DNA from: Hydrogenophaga intermedia
GTDB lineage: Bacteria > Pseudomonadota > Gammaproteobacteria > Burkholderiales > Burkholderiaceae_C
Direction of reading: 5' to 3'
Length of the DNA stretch: 13,810 nucleotides
NCBI GenBank assembly: GCA_945869245.1
Contig: CAMBOY010000054.1
Location: forward strand, 1 to 13,810
Both the position numbers and the translations under genes were made by a program. A model generated the notes under the pieces. That model saw only the letters and a list, made by a program, of their open reading frames with translations. It was not told the origin of the DNA and made no database searches. Of the stretch, positions 6,925 through 13,810 are shown in pieces; position 1 is the first letter of the stretch, and the number at the start of each line of letters is the position of its first letter.

Positions 6925-6968
6925 CCAAGAAAAAACCCCGCGAAGCGATTCGCGGGGTTTTTTCTTGG
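6925..6968 (-). terminator. Strong rho-independent terminator behind groEL (usable in both directions)
   Basis: Two perfectly complementary 20-base arms (6925-6944 and 6949-6968) flank a GCGA loop. The stem has an eight-pair GC-rich core (CCCCGCG and neighbours) flanked by A6 and T6 tracts, the form of an intrinsic terminator on either strand. It lies 61 bases after the groEL stop, so its main job is to end the groESL transcript. No plus-strand gene runs into it. It also separates groEL from the transglutaminase-like gene. Confidence 0.95.
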
Positions 6969-7029
6969 ATGGCCAGAGCGCCAAGAGGCACCCCGACGCA
7001 GCATGAGGCGCCAGGCCAAGGCGCAGCAA

Positions 7030-8676
<1,647 letters not shown>

Positions 8677-8711
8677 TTGTATAGCTCCTGTATCGAATGA
8701 GGGTTAAGCGA

Positions 8712-9002
8712 TTACTTCACAACGACCGCGAACAGGTCGTCTTCTTTCATCACCAGCAGTTCGTCGCCGTCGACCTTGACGGTCTGGCCGCTGTATTTGC
8801 CGAACAGCACGCGGTCACCCACTTTGACCGACAGGGCCTTGGTTTCGCCCTTGTCGTTCGTCTTGCCTGGGCCCACGGCCAGCACTTCGCCTTGGTCGGG
8901 TTTTTCGGCGGCGTTGTCGGGGATCACGATGCCCGAAGCGGTTTTGGTTTCGCTTTCAATGCGCTTGACGATCACGCGATCGGCGAGAGGACGAAGGTTC
9001 AT
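8712..9002 (-). CDS. groES: Co-chaperonin GroES (Cpn10)
   Basis: The protein has 96 residues, the usual length. It starts MNLRPLADRVIVKRIE and has the mobile loop ETKTASGIVIP (about 17-27), which contacts GroEL, the roof-loop region and the KYSGQTVKVDGDELLVMKEDD C-terminal half split by GK and ending FAVVVK. It caps the GroEL ring. ATG 9002 has AGGAG five bases upstream; the longer open frame to 9104 runs into the CIRCE operator and is not coding. It is the first gene of the groESL operon. Confidence 0.99.
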   Translation of the reverse strand: MNLRPLADRVIVKRIESETKTASGIVIPDNAAEKPDQGEVLAVGPGKTNDKGETKALSVKVGDRVLFGKYSGQTVKVDGDELLVMKEDDLFAVVVK

Positions 9003-9093
9003 TGCATCTCCTGATGTGAACAAAGGTTGAAGCCTAAAAACCCACCCGCGTGCGCAAAGGCTGCGGGTCGGCGATTCGGGGGTGGCGCAGTTG

Positions 9094-9120
9094 TTAGCAC
9101 TCAACCCCAGCGAGTGCTAA
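9094..9120 (-). promoter_or_regulatory. CIRCE operator (HrcA binding site), perfect
   Basis: TTAGCACTC, nine bases, then GAGTGCTAA is an exact match to the CIRCE inverted repeat bound by the heat-shock repressor HrcA. It covers the predicted transcription start of groES (about 9113), the usual repressing position, and would also form a stem in the 5' end of the mRNA. hrcA itself is not in the window. Confidence 0.98.
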
Positions 9121-9148
9121 TGATAGGGGTGACGATGGGGGTTTTCAA
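9120..9148 (-). promoter_or_regulatory. groESL promoter (sigma70, possible sigma32 overlap)
   Basis: Read on the minus strand, TTGAAA (9148-9143) and TATCAT (9125-9120) are separated by exactly 17 bases, a good vegetative promoter. The -35 is part of CTTGAAA and the -10 is preceded by CCCC, both resembling the sigma32 consensus (CTTGAA / CCCCAT-T), so heat-shock sigma control may add to HrcA repression. The -10 abuts the CIRCE element. Confidence 0.85.
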
Positions 9149-9195
9149 GGGCGACTGGGGTTTTTCTGTGCCGCTTCTGGGTTTTTGCCTCAAAA

Positions 9196-9215
9196 TACTG
9201 GATATATAAACAGTA
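9196..9215 (+). promoter_or_regulatory. LexA (SOS) box in front of imuA
   Basis: The 20-bp TACTGGATATATAAACAGTA matches the E. coli-type consensus TACTGTATATATATACAGTA at 18 positions; the CTGT half is CTGG here. It lies just before the candidate imuA starts, overlapping a likely -10 (TATAAA, 9205-9210), so LexA would block transcription of the imuA-imuB-dnaE2 operon until DNA damage occurs. Confidence 0.93.
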
Positions 9216-9226
9216 TTTGGTGGTGT

Positions 9227-9958
9227 GTGGTGTTGCCTGTGGCCTTGGAGTCGGTGTTGTGGCGAGCGGACCAGATGGCCCGGCCGGCTGGCGCGGTGTT
9301 GGACAGCGGCTGCCCGGCGCTGGACGCGGCCCTGCCCGGTGGCGGCTGGCCCACCCAGGGCCTGACCGAATTGTTGTGTGATGTGCCGCTGTCGGCCGAA
9401 TGGCGCTTGCTGGCGCCTGCGTTGGCGCGCCACACCCAGGCCGGGGGCGAGGTGCTGCTGCTGGCGCCGCCGCAGCGCCCGCAGGCCGCCGCCTGTTCGG
9501 CCTGGGGCATCGACGCATCCAGGCTGGTCTGGGTGCAGCCCGGTGGCGCGCACGACAGCGCCTGGGCGCTGGGCGAATGTCTGCGCGCGCGGCTGCCGCT
9601 GTGGCTGTTGGCCTGGCTGCCCGAGGTGAGCCCGCTCACCCTGCGGCGCCTGCAGGTGCTGGCGGCTGGTGCGGTGGCGCCCTGCACCCTGGTGCGTCCG
9701 GCGGCGCGGGCGGCCAGCGCCTCGCCCGCGCCGCTGCGCCTGCGGGTCTGGCCCGCGGCCGGCTGGCGCCTGGGGGTGCAGGTGCTCAAACGGCGCGGAG
9801 CACCGCTGACCGAGCCGATTTGGGTTGACGCCACACCGCCCGCACTCGCCGCCCTGTGGCCACAGCGCGCGCCAACGCCAACGCCCACAGCCCCCGCTGG
9901 GCAGGAGACCCACGATGCTCTGGCTGGCCGCACTGCCCGCGACGCCTTGCGCGCCTGA
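9227..9958 (+). CDS. imuA: ImuA, SOS translesion-synthesis accessory protein
   Basis: About 243 residues of the RecA/SulA-like ImuA family. The N-terminal conserved block has LWRADQM, CPALDAALPGGGWPTQGLTELL and, further on, GGEVLLLAPP. The P-loop-like segment (ALPGGGWPTQGLTEL) is degenerate compared with RecA GxxxxGKT. ImuA works with ImuB and DnaE2 as the inducible mutasome, bringing the error-prone polymerase to damaged DNA. The start is uncertain: the frame opens upstream at TTG 9185, but the LexA box lies inside that part, so the real start must be one of GTG 9227, 9230 or 9239 (all just before ALESVLWR) or ATG 9275; none has a strong Shine-Dalgarno. I give the first. The last 44 bases overlap imuB in another frame, so translation is probably coupled. 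Confidence 0.85.
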   Translation: MVLPVALESVLWRADQMARPAGAVLDSGCPALDAALPGGGWPTQGLTELLCDVPLSAEWRLLAPALARHTQAGGEVLLLAPPQRPQAAACSAWGIDASRLVWVQPGGAHDSAWALGECLRARLPLWLLAWLPEVSPLTLRRLQVLAAGAVAPCTLVRPAARAASASPAPLRLRVWPAAGWRLGVQVLKRRGAPLTEPIWVDATPPALAALWPQRAPTPTPTAPAGQETHDALAGRTARDALRA

Positions 9959-11249
9959 TGCGCTGCGCGCCATCGTCTGGTGGGCCCTGGGTTACACCCC
10001 CCGGGTGGCGCGGCACGACGGCGCGGTGCTGCTGGAGCTGTCGGCCAGCCGGCGGTTGTTTGGCGGCTGGCTAGCCCTGCGCGAGCGCCTGACCCGCGAG
10101 GCCGCCGAGCTGGGGGTGGCGCGCCTGGCCTGGGCGCCGGTGGGGCGAGCGGCGCTCGCTTTGGGGCGCGCCGGGGTGGCGCAGGCCGGCTTGCTGGGCG
10201 CCCAGGGCGAGGTCGGGCCGCCCGCGCTGTGGCACCCGGTGCTCGACCGCTTGCCCTTGGCGACGCTGGGGCCGGCCGCCGACGCGGCGGGCCTGCCACT
10301 GGCGCAACTGGGTTGCCACACCCTGGGCGCGCTGCGCGCCTTGCCGCGCGCCGGGCTGACCAAGCGCTTTGGCGCCGAGTTGCTGCTGGCGCTGGACCGC
10401 TGCTATGGCGATGTGAGTGAGGGCTGGCGCTGGGAAACGGTGCCCGAGCGTTTTGAGGCCCGGCGCGAACTGCTCTGGCGGCAAGACAACGCGCTGGCCC
10501 TGCTGCACGAAGCCGAACCCCTGCTGCTGCAGCTGCGCGGCTGGCTGGTGGCGCGCCGCGCTGGTGTGCGCGCACTCACTCTGCATTGGCGGCACGACAC
10601 CTTTCGCGCCCGCGACAGCGGCGAAGGCGGGGCACTGTCGGTGCGCAGCGCCGAGGCCATGAGCGACCTGGCCCACCTGCGCCGCCTGCTGGGCCAGCGT
10701 CTGGCGCGCCACAGCCTACAGGCCCCGGTGGCCGAACTGCGGCTCACCGCCGACGAGGTGCTGCCCATCACCGAACACAGCCGCAGCTGGCTGCCCGACG
10801 CGCCGGCCGAGGCCGAGCGCAGCCAGCGCGAACTGCTGGAAATCCTGGCCGCCCGGCTGGGCCCTGAGCGGGTGTTGCGCCCCCGCCTGCGGCCCGACCA
10901 CCGGCCCGAACACATGGCCGACTGGGTCGGCGCCAGCGCGGCGCCCGCAACCCCCCGCCCACGGACACCGACCCAGGCCTCGTGGCCGCAACCGGTGTTT
11001 TTGCTGCCCGAGCCGCTGCGCTTGGTGGTGCGCGACCACCGCCCGCACTACCGGGGTGCGCTGCAGCTGCTGCTGGGCCCACAGCGCATCGAAGGCGGTT
11101 GGTGGCACCGCGACGACAGCGCCGACCGCATGTTCACCGTGTTCCGCGACTACTGGGTGGCGCAGTCGCCGCAGGCCGGGGTGGTGTGTGTGTTCCGCAC
11201 CCGGCTGGATAGCGAACACGCCTGGTACCTGCACGGCTTTTTTGCCTGA
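9915..11249 (+). CDS. imuB: ImuB, catalytically inactive Y-family polymerase-like protein
   Basis: 444 residues. The N-terminus MLWLAALPATP matches the opening of ImuB, where Y-family polymerases carry the first catalytic Asp; none is there. The second acidic motif is replaced by LELSASRRLFGG (about 39-50), as in ImuB proteins, so it should lack polymerase activity. The helix-hairpin-helix region (LPLAQLGCHTLGALRALPRAGLTKRFG, about 131-157, split by GC) and little-finger-like middle follow. The C-terminal block has EPLRLVV, GPQRIEGGWW, RDYWVA and YLHGFFA, typical of the family. ImuB is the hub that binds the beta clamp, ImuA and DnaE2; I could not pick out a clear clamp-binding pentapeptide. 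ATG 9915 has AGGAG seven bases upstream, inside the end of imuA. dnaE2 starts 19 bases after the stop. Confidence 0.92.
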   Translation: MLWLAALPATPCAPDALRAIVWWALGYTPRVARHDGAVLLELSASRRLFGGWLALRERLTREAAELGVARLAWAPVGRAALALGRAGVAQAGLLGAQGEVGPPALWHPVLDRLPLATLGPAADAAGLPLAQLGCHTLGALRALPRAGLTKRFGAELLLALDRCYGDVSEGWRWETVPERFEARRELLWRQDNALALLHEAEPLLLQLRGWLVARRAGVRALTLHWRHDTFRARDSGEGGALSVRSAEAMSDLAHLRRLLGQRLARHSLQAPVAELRLTADEVLPITEHSRSWLPDAPAEAERSQRELLEILAARLGPERVLRPRLRPDHRPEHMADWVGASAAPATPRPRTPTQASWPQPVFLLPEPLRLVVRDHRPHYRGALQLLLGPQRIEGGWWHRDDSADRMFTVFRDYWVAQSPQAGVVCVFRTRLDSEHAWYLHGFFA

Positions 11250-11268
11250 ATAGGGACCCAGACGCGCC

Positions 11269-13810
11269 ATGCCACTGCCCGACTACGCCGAGCTGCTGTG
11301 CTGCAGCAACTACCGCTTTTTGGTGGGCGCCAGCCACCCCGAAGAGCTGGTGCAGCGCGCCCAGGCTCTGGGTTATCGGGCGCTGGCCATCACCGACGAG
11401 TGTTCGGTGGCGGGTGTGGTGCGCGCCCATGTGGCGGCCAAGGCCTGTGGTCTGCCGCTGCGCCTGGGCAGCCAGTTCCGGGTCGATGGCTTGAGCGCCC
11501 AGGGCGCCCCGGTGGGCTGGACGTTGGTGCTCTTGGTCACCAGCCTGCGCGGCTGGGGCCATCTGTGCCGCTTCATCACCACGCTGCGCCGGCGCGCGCC
11601 CAAGGGCCAGTACCGGCTCGATCTGGCCACCCTGCGCAGCACACTCGCCAGCGGTGCTCTGGACGACTGTCTGCTGATCGCGGTGCCCGAGCACGGCAGC
11701 CCCGCCGAGGCCTGTGACACGCTGGCGCGCTGGCTCTTGGACCACGCCATGGGCCGCAGTTGGCTGGGTTTGACCCAGCTCAGCCGCTGGGACGACGCGG
11801 CGCACGCTCAGCGCCTGCGCCACAGCAGCGCGCTCACCGCCATTCCGCTGGTGGCGGTGGGCGATGTGTGGATGCACCGCCGCTCGCGCCAGCCGGTGCA
11901 AGACGTGTTGACCGCAGTGCGCGTGGGCCGGCCCTTGAGCGACTGTGGCCACGCGCTGCAGCCCAACGCCGAGCGGCACCTGCGCACCCGACTGCGGCTG
12001 GCGCAGCGCTTTGCGCCCGATGCGCTGGCGCAGACCCTGGTGGTGGCTGAGCGCTGCGCCGGTTTTTCGCTCGACGAGCTGCGCTACCAGTACCCCGACG
12101 AAGGGGTGCCGCCGGGTCGCAGCCCGGCCGAGCATTTGCGCGACTTGACCTGGCGCGGCGCGGCCGAGCGCTGGCCCGCCGGGGTGCCCGACACCGTGCG
12201 CCAGCAAATTGAACACGAACTCGCGCTCATCACCGAGCTGCGTTACGAGCCCTATTTCCTCACGGTGCACCACATCGTGGCGTTTGCGCGCGGCCGGGGC
12301 ATTTTGTGCCAGGGGCGCGGCTCGGCGGCCAACAGCGCGGTCTGTTACTGCCTGTTCATCACCGCAGTCAACCCGGAACAGGGCAACACCTTGTTCGAGC
12401 GCTTCATCTCGCGCGAACGGCAAGAGCCGCCCGACATCGATGTGGACTTTGAACACGAGCGCCGCGAAGAAGTGATGCAGTACATCTACGCCACCTACGG
12501 CCGCGACCGCGCCGCACTCACCGCCGCCGTCATCAGCTACCAGGCGCGCCGCGCGCTGCGCGAGGTCGGCCGCGCGCTCGGCCTGTCGGTCGAGCAGGTC
12601 GGGCGGCTGGCGCGCAGCCACAGCCGCTGGAGCGAACGCGAAATCGATCCCGAACGTCTGCGCGAAGCCGGGCTCGACCCCGACAGCCTGCTTGGTCGCC
12701 AGCTGCGCCACATCGCGCAGACGTTGATCGGTTTTCCGCGCCACCTGTCGCAGCACACCGGTGGTTTTTTGCTCACGCGCGGGCCGCTGTGTGAGCTGGT
12801 GCCGATCGAAAACGCCGCCATGCCCGAGCGCACCGTGGTGCAGTGGGACAAGGACGATCTGGACGCACTCGGCCTGCTCAAGGTCGATGTGCTGGCGCTG
12901 GGCATGCTCAGCGCGCTGCGCAAGGCGCTCGATGTGTTGGCTGCACCAGGCGGCCCGGGCGATCTGGCGCAGATCCCGCAGGAAGACCCAGCCACCTACG
13001 ACATGGTCAGCGACGCCGACACCGTGGGCGTGTTTCAGATCGAGAGCCGCGCGCAGATGAGCATGCTGCCGCGCTTGCGGCCACGCACCTTTTACGACCT
13101 GGTGATAGAAGTGGCGCTGGTGCGCCCCGGCCCGATCCAGGGCGGTGCGGTGCACCCGTATCTGCGCCGCCGCCAGGGGCTGGAGCCGGTGGACTACCCG
13201 CCCGCCTTGCACACAGCCTTGCAGCGCACCCTGGGCGTGCCAGTGTTCCAGGAGCAGTGCATGCAGATCGCCATCATCGCCGCCGGCTTCACGCCCGGTG
13301 AGTCCGACGGCCTGCGCCGTGCCATGGCCGCCTGGAAACGCAAAGGCACACTCGGCGCCTACGAACAGCGCCTGCTCCAGGGCATGGCCGAGCGCGGTTA
13401 CGACCCCGACTTTGCTCACCGGGTGGTGGAGCAAATCAAGGGCTTTTCCGACTACGGTTTTCCCGAAAGCCACGCCGCGAGTTTTGCGCTGCTGGTTTAC
13501 GCCAGCGCCTGGATCAAGCGCCACCACCCAGCGGTGTTTTTGATGGCGCTGCTCAACAGCCAGCCCATGGGCTTTTACAGCCCGAGCCAGCTGGTGCAAG
13601 ACGCCCAGCGCCACGGCGTGGAGGTGCGGCCGGTGTGTGTGCAACACAGCGCTTGGGACTGCACGCTCGAAGCCGCATCGTCAGGCGCTGCCACACAGTC
13701 TGCCGTGCGCCTGGGCCTGCGCCTGGTCAGCGGCCTGTCGCAGTCGGTGGCCGAACGCATCGCGGCTGCGCGTGTCGAGGGGCCGTTTGCCAGTACCGCC
13801 GATCTGGCCC
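11269..13810 (+). CDS. dnaE2: Error-prone DNA polymerase DnaE2/ImuC (partial, C-terminus beyond window)
   Basis: The frame from ATG 11269 is open to the right edge and gives 847 residues of a protein usually about 1,030-1,090 long. An N-terminal PHP domain (AELLCCSNYRFLVGASHPEEL, split at about 7-28; ALAITDECSVAGVVRAH at about 39-55) is followed by the C-family palm and fingers. The catalytic Asp residues are PDIDVDF with D389, D391 and D393, and D540 in GLLKVDVLAL; GRGSAANS (341-348) and FPRHLSQHTGGF are also present. DnaE2 is the polymerase of the SOS mutasome and extends across lesions with ImuA/ImuB. In the PHP domain the position usually His (ELHC) is Leu10, in line with loss of metal-dependent proofreading in DnaE2. 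A weak AGGGA precedes the start. It is the third gene of the LexA-controlled cassette. Confidence 0.96.
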   Translation, partial: MPLPDYAELLCCSNYRFLVGASHPEELVQRAQALGYRALAITDECSVAGVVRAHVAAKACGLPLRLGSQFRVDGLSAQGAPVGWTLVLLVTSLRGWGHLCRFITTLRRRAPKGQYRLDLATLRSTLASGALDDCLLIAVPEHGSPAEACDTLARWLLDHAMGRSWLGLTQLSRWDDAAHAQRLRHSSALTAIPLVAVGDVWMHRRSRQPVQDVLTAVRVGRPLSDCGHALQPNAERHLRTRLRLAQRFAPDALAQTLVVAERCAGFSLDELRYQYPDEGVPPGRSPAEHLRDLTWRGAAERWPAGVPDTVRQQIEHELALITELRYEPYFLTVHHIVAFARGRGILCQGRGSAANSAVCYCLFITAVNPEQGNTLFERFISRERQEPPDIDVDFEHERREEVMQYIYATYGRDRAALTAAVISYQARRALREVGRALGLSVEQVGRLARSHSRWSEREIDPERLREAGLDPDSLLGRQLRHIAQTLIGFPRHLSQHTGGFLLTRGPLCELVPIENAAMPERTVVQWDKDDLDALGLLKVDVLALGMLSALRKALDVLAAPGGPGDLAQIPQEDPATYDMVSDADTVGVFQIESRAQMSMLPRLRPRTFYDLVIEVALVRPGPIQGGAVHPYLRRRQGLEPVDYPPALHTALQRTLGVPVFQEQCMQIAIIAAGFTPGESDGLRRAMAAWKRKGTLGAYEQRLLQGMAERGYDPDFAHRVVEQIKGFSDYGFPESHAASFALLVYASAWIKRHHPAVFLMALLNSQPMGFYSPSQLVQDAQRHGVEVRPVCVQHSAWDCTLEAASSGAATQSAVRLGLRLVSGLSQSVAERIAAARVEGPFASTADLA

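Noticed and set aside
7008..7024. Small GCGCC/GGCGC hairpin after the groEL stop
   Set aside because: A five-pair stem without a following T-run is too weak to call a terminator; the real one is at 6925-6968.
9003..9104. N-terminal extension of GroES to 9104
   Set aside because: It would translate the CIRCE operator and leader; GroES proteins start at MNLRPL, and AGGAG lies just before ATG 9002.
9185..9226. Upstream TTG start for imuA
   Set aside because: The extra residues would be encoded by the LexA box and probable promoter, so the true start must be downstream.
9190..10575. Long minus-strand frames opposite imuA/imuB (also 9101-9973)
   Set aside because: They are Arg/Ala/Pro-rich shadows of the imuA-imuB genes and run through the LexA box or the CIRCE element.
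11134..13647. An 837-residue open frame on the minus strand
   Set aside because: It is antisense to imuB/dnaE2, whose catalytic motifs are unmistakable. Its composition (His, Ala, Gln, Arg rich) is what an antisense frame of GC-rich coding DNA gives, and it has no recognisable domain.

Overview
The window looks like chromosomal DNA of a GC-rich betaproteobacterium, most probably a Comamonadaceae member (Hydrogenophaga/Acidovorax-like; the genus is a guess). The grounds are the gene content (tctCB beside tctDE, hexR facing tal, an imuA-imuB-dnaE2 cassette), the protein sequences, and groES-groEL behind a perfect CIRCE element. No tRNA, rRNA, CRISPR array, insertion sequence or phage gene was seen. 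Coding density is high and no gene-free stretch exceeds 300 bases.

Layout. (1) 1-3667: a tricarboxylate-transport locus. On the minus strand lie tctC (periplasmic binding protein) and the beginning of tctB (cut by the left edge), overlapping by ATGA. Divergent from them, on the plus strand, are tctD (OmpR-type response regulator) and tctE (sensor kinase), also overlapping by ATGA. This is the classical arrangement in which the two-component pair controls the adjacent transporter. (2) 3658-5606: hexR (RpiR-type sugar-phosphate regulator) on the minus strand and tal (transaldolase) on the plus strand, diverging from a 152-bp control region. That region holds four GTTAC half-sites, two of which form 15-bp HexR-like operators; one overlaps a good -10 box for tal. 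(3) 5575-6813, minus: a 412-residue protein that I recognise, from memory of Bacillus Tgl, as a distant relative of the spore-coat protein-glutamine gamma-glutamyltransferase (transglutaminase). Its nucleophile-type Cys is kept, but other catalytic positions are changed and it carries N- and C-terminal extensions. This is the least ordinary gene in the window. (4) 6925-9125, minus: groES-groEL with a sigma70 promoter (possible sigma32 overlap), a perfect CIRCE operator and a perfect 20-bp-arm terminator hairpin behind groEL. (5) 9196-13810, plus: an SOS-controlled translesion cassette, with an 18/20 LexA box and then imuA, imuB (overlapping) and dnaE2/imuC (cut by the right edge).

The heat-shock operon and the SOS mutasome operon diverge from one ~220-bp region carrying both HrcA and LexA operators. 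Two tail-to-tail gene pairs (tctE/hexR and tal/tgl-like) overlap at their 3' ends, so no terminators fit between them.
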